Below are positions 46,822 through 55,282 of a DNA stretch of 64,000 nucleotides, piece after piece (positions within the stretch are counted from its first letter, which is position 1; every line of letters starts with the position of its first letter). Origin of the DNA: GCA-2687515 sp002687515 (GTDB lineage Bacteria > Pseudomonadota > Alphaproteobacteria > Rhodospirillales > UBA2165); assembly GCA_030745835.1 (NCBI GenBank), contig JASLNU010000038.1:8642-72641 (forward strand), given 5' to 3'. Both the position numbers and the translations under genes were made by a program. The notes beneath the pieces were generated by a model that was not told the DNA's origin, did no database searches, and saw only the letters and a list, made by a program, of their open reading frames with translations.

Positions 46822-48528
46822 ATGGCTTCTTTAACTTTAGACGATGCCCTTGAACTCGCGACCGGCCACTTTCAGGCAGGCCGTTACGATGCGGCAAACA
46901 AAGTGCTTGGCGCCATCCTGGCCGAGGTGCCCGATTTACCCGATGCCTTGAACCTTTATGGTTTGACCGCCCATGCCACCGGTGCCCTCAATGAGGCGCT
47001 GGCGTTCATCGGCCGCGCCGTCGGCGCCCAGCCCGAGGACGCGAATTTCATCTCCAACCTGGGCGTCGTCCATAAAACGCGCGGCGAGATGGAGCAAGCC
47101 GAAGCCTGTTTCCGCCGCGCCATCGAATTGCAGCCGGACAAGGCGAATTTCCATTTCAACCTCGGGCAGACACTTTACGAAGGCAATCGTGACCGGGAGG
47201 CCGCCGCCGCGTATGCACGCGCCGTCGAGCTTCGCCCCGGTTATGTCAGCGCCTTGAGCGAGCTTGGCAGTTGCCTGCGCGATGTCGGACGCGCCGACAG
47301 GGACCGGGCGACGTTGGAGCGGGCGCTTGCTTGTTTTGACGATATCGCCGCCATCGAGCCGGGATTCAGGGGCCTGGCCTGGTCCAGATTCCGGGTTCTG
47401 CGCGAACGCGCGCGCCTGGAAATCGACGGCGGCGACAGCGAGGCCGCGCTATCGACATGCCAGGAGATCGAAAAAAACCTGTCGCATGCCGATTGGCTTC
47501 CCGATGGCGCCACTTTTGCCGGCGGCGGCGTAAAAACCGAGTTGCAGGCTTTTACCATTGCGCCGACGCCGGCCATGGCGTTCGATGCGGATTCGGTTAA
47601 ATCCTATGCCGATACGCGCCTATTGCCGGGCGACCGGGAATGGTTCCTTGCCGATGGCGATAAAATCCACTTCAAGGACATGGCCAATACGACACCCGAG
47701 GTCAGCCCCTATGTGCTGGTCGCGGGCCGGGACAAGGCCGTGCTTCGGATGCCGTCCGATACCGTCCGGATATCGGACCCACCACTGTTCCTGATCGGCG
47801 GCAGCCGTAATTATTATCATTGGATGCTGGATTACCTGCCGCGCCTGGCCCTGGCCGGCGATCTGGCCGGCGGCGACGCTGTGAAATTTCTGGTAAATGC
47901 GGAGCGCGCCCGGTTCCAGGATGAATGTTTTGACTTGTTGGGCATCGATGCCGACCGGCTCGTCGGCGCGCCGGACGCGGCCCAGATCGTCTGCGATGAG
48001 CTGTTCGTCGCGCCGATCCCGATACGCGATATGCACCTGGACGCAGCCGCGCTTGGCTGGCTGCGCGATGGGTTTGCGGCGAAAGCGCTTGGCGGTGCCG
48101 GAAGTTCGGACAAACGGCGCCTTTATGTCTCCAGAAAAGATGCATCTTTAAGGCGCGTTGCCAACGAAGCAGAGGTTTTGGAGGCCCTCAAGCCGTTCGG
48201 TTTTGAGGTGATTGTCGGCGGTGAATTGACGGTGGCTGAGCAAATCCGCCTGTTTTCCGCGGCCGAGGCGGTGGTCGCCCCGAACGGCGCCGCCTTCGCC
48301 AATCTGGTGTTCGCGCCGTCCGGCGCCTTGGTCGTCGAATTGTCGGCGGCGCAACGCGTCAAATACAGCTTCATTCCCGTGCTTTGCGGCGATTGCGGCC
48401 ATGATTTCGCGCTTCTGAACTGCGGTTCCGTGCCCAGCCCGGAACAAGCCCTGACCGCCAACAACCAGGACCACGACATGCATGTGCCGGTGGCAAAGCT
48501 GACCGCGCTGCTGCGCGCACGGCTTTAA
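46822..48528 (+). CDS. TPR protein with GT61-family glycosyltransferase domain
   Basis: 568 residues from the ATG at 46822. The first 180 residues hold four to five TPR units; the C-terminal half (about 300-550) is a DUF563/GT61 glycosyltransferase domain with the hallmark NYYHWMLDYLPR (His near 333) and APNGAAFANLVFAPSGALVVEL-type end (in part, near 525). GT61 enzymes transfer xylose or related sugars in other organisms; the acceptor here is unknown. Cytoplasmic, without membrane helices. Confidence 0.8.
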   Translation: MASLTLDDALELATGHFQAGRYDAANKVLGAILAEVPDLPDALNLYGLTAHATGALNEALAFIGRAVGAQPEDANFISNLGVVHKTRGEMEQAEACFRRAIELQPDKANFHFNLGQTLYEGNRDREAAAAYARAVELRPGYVSALSELGSCLRDVGRADRDRATLERALACFDDIAAIEPGFRGLAWSRFRVLRERARLEIDGGDSEAALSTCQEIEKNLSHADWLPDGATFAGGGVKTELQAFTIAPTPAMAFDADSVKSYADTRLLPGDREWFLADGDKIHFKDMANTTPEVSPYVLVAGRDKAVLRMPSDTVRISDPPLFLIGGSRNYYHWMLDYLPRLALAGDLAGGDAVKFLVNAERARFQDECFDLLGIDADRLVGAPDAAQIVCDELFVAPIPIRDMHLDAAALGWLRDGFAAKALGGAGSSDKRRLYVSRKDASLRRVANEAEVLEALKPFGFEVIVGGELTVAEQIRLFSAAEAVVAPNGAAFANLVFAPSGALVVELSAAQRVKYSFIPVLCGDCGHDFALLNCGSVPSPEQALTANNQDHDMHVPVAKLTALLRARL

Positions 48529-48540
48529 ATTCCGCTCAAG

Positions 48541-48594
48541 CCACTAAAAGTAAACTGTCACCGTTTTAAATCGGTGACAGTTTACTTTTAGTGG
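48541..48594. repeat. Perfect 23-bp inverted repeat with 8-base loop
   Basis: Arms 48541-48563 and 48572-48594 are exact reverse complements, spaced by TTTTAAAT. It lies 12 bp after the GT61 gene stop and may act as its terminator, although a T-run after the stem is lacking. Its core AAAAGTAAACTGTCACCG matches 24970-24987 with two changes, which suggests a dispersed element. Confidence 0.85.
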
Positions 48595-48623
48595 TCGAAA
48601 TTCCCCATCCAATAAAATTGTGG

Positions 48624-48663
48624 TTGACGAACGGCTGCGTTCCATATAGAACAAAATAAGAAC
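48624..48663 (+). promoter_or_regulatory. SOS promoter with LexA box of the imuA-imuB-dnaE2 cassette
   Basis: GAACAAAATAAGAAC at 48649-48663 is an exact GAAC-N7-GAAC alphaproteobacterial LexA box. TTGACG (48624-48629) is 17 bp from TAGAAC (48647-48652), so LexA would cover the -10 region. It lies 39 bp before the imuA start. Confidence 0.88.
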
Positions 48664-48702
48664 AATTTATGGAACCAGACAGCCGAGAGGGAGGCCGCCA
48701 GC

Positions 48703-49602
48703 ATGTCCGCCGCCGTTTTCAACCAGCCAGCCACACGGGATTCCGGCCCCGATTCCGGCCTTCTAGCCCATTTGCGCGCACGTATTCACAGCCTCGAGCA
48801 TCCTGGCGAATGGCCAGATAAATGGCCAAGTGGATGGGTTGGCGCGCCCGCCGCCAAAACCGTGTCCGCCGGCGCCGCCTCGATCGATGCCGCGCTGCCC
48901 TGGGATGGATTGCCGGCCCAGGGGCTGCATGAAATTTTCGGCGATGCGGCGGCGTTCGGTTTCTGCGCCAGCCTGCTGTCGCGCCTGCTGGCCCACACGG
49001 ATGCCCCCATTCTCTGGTGCCGGCGGGAGCGCGATCTTTATGGCCAGGGGCTTTATGGACAAGGGTTGGCCGCCAGCGGCCTCGACCCGGAGCGGCTGAT
49101 TTTGGTGGATGGCCGCGACGATACCGAAATCCTCTGGGCGATGGAGGAAGGGCTGCGTTGCGCTGGTCTCGCCGCCGTCGTCGGCATGCCCCGCAAAATC
49201 CCGCCGATCGCCGGGCGCCGCCTGCAACTGGCCGCCGAGGCAAGCGGCAGCGCCGGCTTTCTGCTGCGCCCCGAAAACGGCTACGCTGGCAGTCATTGTT
49301 CGGGGGGGAAACAGACCGCGACCGGGGCGGCGTTGACCCGCTGGCGGGTGCTCTCGGCGCCGAGCCAGGCACACCAGGATGACGGGCGAATGATCGCCAT
49401 GGGCGCACCGCAATGGCGCTTGGAGCTGCAACGCTGCCGCTTCGCCATGGCAAGTGGACAAACTCTGAAAGAGGCCGGGAAACCCCGCGCCTGGTTGGTG
49501 GAATGGTGCAATGAAACGGGTGATTTCCCTATGGTTGCCGAACTTCGCGACGGATCGGTTGAGGCGCCAGCAGACGGCCCAGCCGCGTACGCCACGGCCT
49601 GA
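48703..49602 (+). CDS. imuA: ImuA-like SOS mutagenesis protein
   Basis: 299 residues starting at 48703 behind GAGGGAGG. ImuA proteins are RecA-like accessory proteins of the DnaE2 mutasome; the segment ALPWDGLPAQGLHEIFG and the conserved end PRAWLVEWCNETGDF are typical. It lacks a full Walker A motif, as is usual. The gene contains a run of seven G at 49312-49318. It overlaps imuB by 92 bp. Confidence 0.9.
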   Translation: MSAAVFNQPATRDSGPDSGLLAHLRARIHSLEHPGEWPDKWPSGWVGAPAAKTVSAGAASIDAALPWDGLPAQGLHEIFGDAAAFGFCASLLSRLLAHTDAPILWCRRERDLYGQGLYGQGLAASGLDPERLILVDGRDDTEILWAMEEGLRCAGLAAVVGMPRKIPPIAGRRLQLAAEASGSAGFLLRPENGYAGSHCSGGKQTATGAALTRWRVLSAPSQAHQDDGRMIAMGAPQWRLELQRCRFAMASGQTLKEAGKPRAWLVEWCNETGDFPMVAELRDGSVEAPADGPAAYATA

Positions 49603-51202
49603 AAACGGCCCGTTAGCGACCGTCACCGCGATCCATGGCGGCCAGCGCATCGCCGCCGTCAACGGCGCGGCGCGCGCCCAGGGCATCGGCCCCGGCATGG
49701 CGCTGGCCGACGCGCGCGCGCTCTATCCAACCCTCCGTGTCCGTCAAGTAGCGCCGGACGCCGATATGCGCGCCCTCAAGCGCCTCTCCGCGGCGGCGAT
49801 GCGCTACACGCCCTGGGTGGCCATTGATCCCCTCGGCGGCAAGGATAGTGCCGGTTTTAGTGGTCTTCTGGGCGGCCTGGGCGGTGATGCCGGGTTGTGG
49901 CTGGATGTCAGCGGCTGCGCCCACCTGTTCGGCGGCGAAGACGCCCTGCTTGCCGATCTCATCGGTCGTTTCGAAGGCCATGGCTTTGCCGCCCGCGCCG
50001 GCGTGGCAGCGACGCCGGGCGCCGCCTGGGCCCTGGCTCGCTTTGCCGAAACCACCAGCTATATTCTGGCGCCGGGCACCGAGCGCGAAGCCCTCGGCCC
50101 GCTGCCGGTGGCGGCGCTGCGTATCGGCGACCGGGCGGCGGAAGCCCTGGAGCGGGTCGGTCTCAGGCGCGTCGATGATCTGTTGAAGATGCCGCGCGGG
50201 CCGCTGGCCAAGCGCTTCGGGCGGGCCGTCCTGGAACGCCTGGATCAGGCGCTGGGCAAGACCGGCGAGCCCATCTCGCCGCGCCGTGAAAGCGCCATTA
50301 TCCATGCCCGCCGGGTGTTCGCCGAACCCATCGGCCGCACCGGCGATATCGAAGCGGCCCTTGCCGGCCTGCTGGGTGATGTCGCGGCCGGGCTGGAAAC
50401 CGCCGGCCTTGGCGCCCGGCGGCTGGATCTGAACCTTTACCAGGTCGACAATTCCGCCGCGCGGGTGCGCATCGGCAGCAGCCGCCCGGTGCGCGACCCC
50501 GGCCATCTTGCCCGCCTGTTCCGGGACAAAATGGAGGATTTCGATGCCGGCTTCGGGGTCGAGGTGATGGCCCTGGCGGCGGTTGAGACCGCCCGCCTCG
50601 CCCTCCGCCAAGGTGAATTGGCCAATGAATTGGCCAGTGGATTGGCAGGCGATAAGGGCGAAACCGTCACGGCAGATGCCACCGCCCGGCTGGTCGACCG
50701 GCTGGCCGGGCGTTTGGGGCCGGGCAACGTCACCCGCCTTAGCCCCCAGGCCAGCCATGTCCCTGAGCGCGCCAGCCGCGAAATTCCCGTTCTCACGACT
50801 AAAAAAGATCGGGCCGAAAACGGCGAAACCCACCCGGAAACCCAGGATTTATGGCCCAATGTCTGGCAGGGCCCGCCCCGGCGCGGGCCGCGCCCGATCC
50901 AGCTGCTCGCCCAGCCCATGCCTATCGAGGTTATGGCGCCGGTGCCCGACGGGCCGCCGGTCCTGTTCCGCTGGCGCCGCCGCCAGCACCGCGTCGCCGC
51001 CGCCGAGGGGCCCGAACGCATCGCCCCCGAATGGTGGCAGCGGCAGGGTTGCCTGCCGCCCGGCGCCACCACCCTGGAACACGGAACCCGCGATTACTAC
51101 CGCGTCGAGGACGAAGGCGGGAAACGCTACTGGCTGTTCCGCGAAGGCCTTTACCGCCCCGACCGCCCCCCACGATGGTATCTGCACGGATTTTTTACGT
51201 GA
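49511..51202 (+). CDS. imuB: ImuB, Y-family polymerase-like protein
   Basis: 563 residues. The fold is that of Y-family polymerases but the N-terminal acidic catalytic motif is replaced (ISLWLPNFATDRL), so it is probably inactive as a polymerase and acts as the adaptor that links DnaE2 to the beta clamp. The RPPRWYLHGFF end is usual for the family. It overlaps imuA and is normally followed directly by dnaE2; here a transposase-like gene intervenes. Confidence 0.93.
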   Translation: MKRVISLWLPNFATDRLRRQQTAQPRTPRPENGPLATVTAIHGGQRIAAVNGAARAQGIGPGMALADARALYPTLRVRQVAPDADMRALKRLSAAAMRYTPWVAIDPLGGKDSAGFSGLLGGLGGDAGLWLDVSGCAHLFGGEDALLADLIGRFEGHGFAARAGVAATPGAAWALARFAETTSYILAPGTEREALGPLPVAALRIGDRAAEALERVGLRRVDDLLKMPRGPLAKRFGRAVLERLDQALGKTGEPISPRRESAIIHARRVFAEPIGRTGDIEAALAGLLGDVAAGLETAGLGARRLDLNLYQVDNSAARVRIGSSRPVRDPGHLARLFRDKMEDFDAGFGVEVMALAAVETARLALRQGELANELASGLAGDKGETVTADATARLVDRLAGRLGPGNVTRLSPQASHVPERASREIPVLTTKKDRAENGETHPETQDLWPNVWQGPPRRGPRPIQLLAQPMPIEVMAPVPDGPPVLFRWRRRQHRVAAAEGPERIAPEWWQRQGCLPPGATTLEHGTRDYYRVEDEGGKRYWLFREGLYRPDRPPRWYLHGFFT

Positions 51203-51231
51203 GGGGGGCGTATGAACGTTATTAACCGTAG

Positions 51232-51252
51232 GGGCGGGTTTCAAACCCGCCC
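51232..51252. repeat. REP palindrome 1
   Basis: Palindrome GGGCGGGTTTCAAACCCGCCC preceded by GTTATTAACCGTA, in the 66-bp gap between imuB and the transposase gene. Same unit as at 51777 and 51897. Confidence 0.9.
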
Positions 51253-51268
51253 GGCCTGAGGAACGGAG

Positions 51269-51820
51269 ATGGCCGTTTTAAACCGAAAACCAACCGCGCC
51301 ACGCCGCCGCTTACGGTTGCCTGATTATGACTACGCCTCCCCCGGCGCCTATTTCGTGTCCATTTGCACCCACCAACGCGTTTGTTTATTTGGACAAATC
51401 ACGGATGGCACGTTGTCTGCCAATCCTTTCGGCAAAATTGTCGAGGCGTGCTGGCTGGATTTGCCATCTCACTATCCCAATGCGGTACTTGATGCCTTCG
51501 TGGTCATGCCCAACCATGTGCACGGAATCCTACTGATAGAAAGGGTTTTTCAGGCAGCACATGGCCTCGGCGAGATTATTCGCGGCTTCAAAACTTTCTC
51601 CGCCCGCCGGATCAACGAATTGCGGTCAACCACCGGTAAGCCGCTTTGGCAGCGCGGCTATCACGAACATATCGTCCGCAATGAAGCCGCGCTGGAGGAA
51701 ATTCGCGATTACATCAACACAAACCCCCTTCGCTGGGCGGTGGACCGCAACAATCCCGGATATGTTCCGGCCATCAGGGCGGGTTTGAAACCCGCCCCTA
51801 CAGTAGGAATGGGCAGATGA
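51269..51820 (+). CDS. REP-associated tyrosine transposase (Y1/HUH family)
   Basis: 183 residues, normal for RAYT proteins. The HUH motif is HVH at 83-85 (MPNHVHGI) and the catalytic Tyr is 148 (IRDYINTNP); both are intact. RAYTs nick single-stranded REP DNA and spread REP elements. REP palindromes lie on both sides, and the second is inside the last codons (IRAGLKPAPT), which shows that the gene end has been built from a REP. It is placed between imuB and dnaE2, splitting a cassette that is normally contiguous. Confidence 0.93.
   Translation: MAVLNRKPTAPRRRLRLPDYDYASPGAYFVSICTHQRVCLFGQITDGTLSANPFGKIVEACWLDLPSHYPNAVLDAFVVMPNHVHGILLIERVFQAAHGLGEIIRGFKTFSARRINELRSTTGKPLWQRGYHEHIVRNEAALEEIRDYINTNPLRWAVDRNNPGYVPAIRAGLKPAPTVGMGR
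51777..51801. repeat. REP palindrome 2, inverted
   Basis: GGGCGGGTTTGAAACCCGCCCCTAC in two parts (51777-51801), in the orientation opposite to REP 1 and 3, located inside the 3' end of the transposase gene. Confidence 0.88.
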
Positions 51821-51917
51821 TTGTTGTTAACCGTGGGGACCGGCGTATGACCGTTATTAACCGTCGGGATGGATGCCTGATTGTTATAAACCGTAGGGGC
51901 GGGTTTCAAACCCGCCC
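51817..51917. repeat. Three 30-bp tandem repeats ending in REP palindrome 3
   Basis: Units begin at 51817, 51847 and 51877 with period exactly 30 bp; each has GTTnTnAACCGTnGGG. The last runs into REP palindrome GGGCGGGTTTCAAACCCGCCC at 51897-51917. A fourth related unit lies at 51213-51235 left of the transposase. They fill the 121-bp gap before dnaE2. Confidence 0.85.
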
Positions 51918-51941
51918 TGGTGAATTCCGGAAACTGGGTGC

Positions 51942-54900
51942 ATGACCCCCTACGCCGAACTGCAAGTCACCAGCAATTACAGCTTCCTGCGTGGCGCCTC
52001 GCATCCGCATGAGTTGGTGCTGCAGGCCGCCGCGCTTGGGCACGCCGCCATCGCCATCGCTGATCGGAACACGCTGGCCGGCGTGGTGCGTGCCCACGTG
52101 GCCGCCAAAGCCCAAGATATCCAGCTCATCGTCGGCGCCCGGCTGCTGCTTCAGGACGGTTTCGACCTGTTGTGTTTCCCCACCGACCGGGCGGCCTATG
52201 GACGGCTGTCGCGGCTCCTCTCCCTGGGCAAGCGGCGCGCCGAAAAGGGTGACTGTATCCTGTTCAGCGCCGATCTTTTGCAAGATGGTTTGTTCGCCGG
52301 CGGCCGTGGCCAGGTGCTGGTGGCGATCCCGCCAGAAGTTTTGGACGACGCCTTCGAACAGCAACTCTTAAAGTTATCGAATAAGCTTAAAAAATACTTT
52401 TATCTATCTGTTAATCATAATTATTATGGCGTCGAAAAAAGTAGAATCAATGCCCTCGCGGGGCTGGCCGAACGGCATTTCATCCCCCTTGTGGCGAGCA
52501 ACGACGTGCACGCCCATGTGCCCGAACGGCGCCCTTTACAAGACGCCCTGAGCTGCATCCGCGAACATTGCAGCATCGACAATGCCGGCTTCCTTCTCAG
52601 CGCCAACGCCGAGCGGCACCTCAAATCCGGCGACGAGATGATGCGCCTGTTTGCCGATTATCCGGCGGCCATTGCCAACACGATCAAGATCGCCGATGCC
52701 TGCCAATTCAGTCTGGATGAACTGCGTTACGAATACCCCATCGACCCGGCGCCCGAGGGCCGCACGCCGCAGCAGGAGCTGGCGCACCTGGCCGGCGAGG
52801 GCCTCCGCACCCGCTATCCGGACGGCGCCCCGGACAAGGTGGCGGCGCAGGTGGCGCACGAGCTAGAACTGATCGGCGAGTTAAACTACGCCCCATATTT
52901 CCTGACCGTCCACGACATCGTGCGCTTCGCCCGATCGCGCGGCATCTTGTGCCAGGGGCGCGGCTCGGCGGCCAATTCGGCGGTTTGCTACTGCCTCGGC
53001 ATCACCTCGGTGGATCCGGCCCGCATCGATGTCCTGTTCGAGCGTTTCGTCAGCGCCGAACGCGACGAGCCGCCCGATATCGACGTCGATTTCGAGCATC
53101 AGCGCCGCGAAGAGGTGATCCAGTATATTTACGGGAAATATGGCCGCGACCGGGCCGGGCTGACCGCCACCCACATCACCTACCGCTCGAAAAGCGCCTT
53201 CCGCGAGATCGGCAAGGTGATGGGCATGTCCGAAGATTCGATCCAGGCGCTGGCATCATCGGCCTGGGGGCGGTCATCCCGGGAACGCCCCGCCGATGCG
53301 CGCATAACTGAGGCCGGCCTCGATCCCGCCGATCCCACCTTGCGCATGGTTTTGCGCCTGTGCGAGCAAATCACCGGTTTTCCGCGCCATTTGAGTCAGC
53401 ATACCGGCGGTTTCGTGATCACCAAGGGGCCGCTGGACGCCATGGTGCCGATCGAAAACGCGGCCATGGAGGCGCGCACGGTGATCGAATGGGACAAGAA
53501 TGACCTGGATGCAATCGGCATTTTGAAGATCGATGTGCTCGGCCTCGGCATGCTCAGCTGTATCCAGAAGGCGTTCGAGCTGATCGAACGGCATGGTGGG
53601 CGGAAATTAACCCTGGCCAATATCCCGGCCGGCGATACGGAAACCTACGATATGCTCTGCCTGGGTGATTCGGTCGGCGTCTTCCAGGTCGAAAGCCGCG
53701 CCCAGATGAACATGCTGCCGCGCCTCAAGCCGCGCTGTTTCTACGATCTGGTGATCGAGGTGGCGATCGTCCGCCCCGGCCCCATCCAGGGCGACATGGT
53801 GCACCCCTATTTGCGCCGCCGGAACGGCGAGGAAGCGGTCGAATTCCCGTCCAAGGAACTGGAACAGGTGCTCGGCAAGACCATGGGCGTGCCCTTGTTC
53901 CAGGAGCAGGCGATGAAAATCGCCATCGTCGCCGCCGGTTTCACGCCGTCCGAAGCCGACGGATTGCGCCGCGCCATGGCCACCTTCCGCCGTTCCGGCA
54001 CCCTGCCGCTCTATAAGGAGCGGCTGGTCAAGGGCATGGTCAACAACGGTTACCAGGCGGAGTTCGCCGAACGCTGCTTCAAGCAGATCGAGGGCTTCGG
54101 CGAATACGGGTTCCCTGAATCCCACGCCGCCAGCTTCGCCCTTCTGGTCTATGTCTCGGCCTGGCTCAAATGCCATTACCCGGCGGCCTTCGCCGCGGCG
54201 CTGCTCAACAGCCAGCCGATGGGCTTCTACGCCGCCGCCCAGATCGTCCGCGACGCCCGCGAACACGGCGTCGAGGTGCGCGGCGTGGATGTCAATGATT
54301 CGGACTGGGATTGCACTTTGGGGGGGGAAGCTCAGGATCAGGGGGAGCCGAAAAACGCCTGGCGCCACGCCGAAGACCGCCGCATGGCGCTGCGCCTGGG
54401 CCTGCGCCAGATCAAAGGCTTCAAGGAAGACGATGCCGACAGGCTGACCGATGCCCGCGATGGCGGTTATGCGCATATGGAGGAGCTCAAGAGCCGCGCC
54501 GGCCTGATGCGCGGCGCCCTCGAAAAACTGGCCCGCGCCGATGCCTTTCAATCCCTTGGCCTCGACCGCCGCCGCGCCCTGTGGGCGGTCAAGGGACTGA
54601 GCGACGAAAAACCCCTGCCCCTGTTCGAGCATGCGTTAGCGCGTGTTCCAGCGCACCAATTCCTGCACGAACCCGCCGCCGCGCTGCCCGAAATGAGCCC
54701 CGGTGAGCAGGTGGCCGACGATTACCTGGCGATGAAACTGTCGCTGCGCGCCCACCCGATGGCCCTTTTGCGCCCCCATTTCGATGCCGAGCGCATGCTG
54801 CGCTGCGCCCAGCTGGCCGATACCGAGCCCGATAGCCTGGTGCGCCTGGCCGGCGTCGTCCTCATCCGCCAGCGCCCGGGCAGCGCCAAGGGCGTCGTTT

Positions 54901-55220
54901 TCGTCACCATCGAGGATGAAACCGGCATTGCCAACCTGATCGTCTGGCCGCACAAGATGGAACGCTACCGCCGCCAGGTGCTCGGCTCCTATCTTCTGGG
55001 CGTCGAGGGGCGTTTGCAGCGGGAAGGCATCGTCACCCACGTGGTCGCCGAGCGGGTCTTTGATTATTCCCACCGGCTGGCCTACCTGACCGACGAAAAC
55101 CCGCCCGATCCGCCGCAATTCCCACCCCAGATTCTTGGCGGCCGCAACATCCCCTCCCATATGGTCCGCCCTGGGGCCAAACCCCGGAAACTGGTACCCG
55201 GATCGCGGGATTTCAGGTAA
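51942..55220 (+). CDS. dnaE2: Error-prone DNA polymerase III alpha DnaE2
   Basis: 1092 residues from the ATG at 51942. An N-terminal PHP domain (YAELQVTSNYSFLRGASHP) is followed by the C-family polymerase core with the catalytic PPDIDVDFEH near residue 381, a helix-hairpin-helix region and an OB domain. It performs error-prone translesion synthesis with ImuA and ImuB under SOS control. Codons 143-168 are strongly AT-rich (52370-52446) unlike the rest, and a run of eight G lies at 54320-54327. The upstream REP/RAYT insertion may affect its expression. Confidence 0.95.
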   Translation: MTPYAELQVTSNYSFLRGASHPHELVLQAAALGHAAIAIADRNTLAGVVRAHVAAKAQDIQLIVGARLLLQDGFDLLCFPTDRAAYGRLSRLLSLGKRRAEKGDCILFSADLLQDGLFAGGRGQVLVAIPPEVLDDAFEQQLLKLSNKLKKYFYLSVNHNYYGVEKSRINALAGLAERHFIPLVASNDVHAHVPERRPLQDALSCIREHCSIDNAGFLLSANAERHLKSGDEMMRLFADYPAAIANTIKIADACQFSLDELRYEYPIDPAPEGRTPQQELAHLAGEGLRTRYPDGAPDKVAAQVAHELELIGELNYAPYFLTVHDIVRFARSRGILCQGRGSAANSAVCYCLGITSVDPARIDVLFERFVSAERDEPPDIDVDFEHQRREEVIQYIYGKYGRDRAGLTATHITYRSKSAFREIGKVMGMSEDSIQALASSAWGRSSRERPADARITEAGLDPADPTLRMVLRLCEQITGFPRHLSQHTGGFVITKGPLDAMVPIENAAMEARTVIEWDKNDLDAIGILKIDVLGLGMLSCIQKAFELIERHGGRKLTLANIPAGDTETYDMLCLGDSVGVFQVESRAQMNMLPRLKPRCFYDLVIEVAIVRPGPIQGDMVHPYLRRRNGEEAVEFPSKELEQVLGKTMGVPLFQEQAMKIAIVAAGFTPSEADGLRRAMATFRRSGTLPLYKERLVKGMVNNGYQAEFAERCFKQIEGFGEYGFPESHAASFALLVYVSAWLKCHYPAAFAAALLNSQPMGFYAAAQIVRDAREHGVEVRGVDVNDSDWDCTLGGEAQDQGEPKNAWRHAEDRRMALRLGLRQIKGFKEDDADRLTDARDGGYAHMEELKSRAGLMRGALEKLARADAFQSLGLDRRRALWAVKGLSDEKPLPLFEHALARVPAHQFLHEPAAALPEMSPGEQVADDYLAMKLSLRAHPMALLRPHFDAERMLRCAQLADTEPDSLVRLAGVVLIRQRPGSAKGVVFVTIEDETGIANLIVWPHKMERYRRQVLGSYLLGVEGRLQREGIVTHVVAERVFDYSHRLAYLTDENPPDPPQFPPQILGGRNIPSHMVRPGAKPRKLVPGSRDFR

Positions 55221-55282
55221 CGGGTGAGGGTCAATTCGGCAGATTCGGTAACGATCGCGGACATCAGCTTCTGCACGGGGCG

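Noticed and set aside
49613..50833. 406-codon minus-strand frame opposite imuB
   Set aside because: Shadow frame with no recognisable domains.
51817..51917. Possible CRISPR array
   Set aside because: The 30-bp units follow each other without spacers, there are only three, and the sequences belong to a REP/RAYT locus with no cas genes.
53607..54632. Long minus-strand frame inside dnaE2
   Set aside because: Shadow of a certain gene, no motif and no ribosome-binding site.
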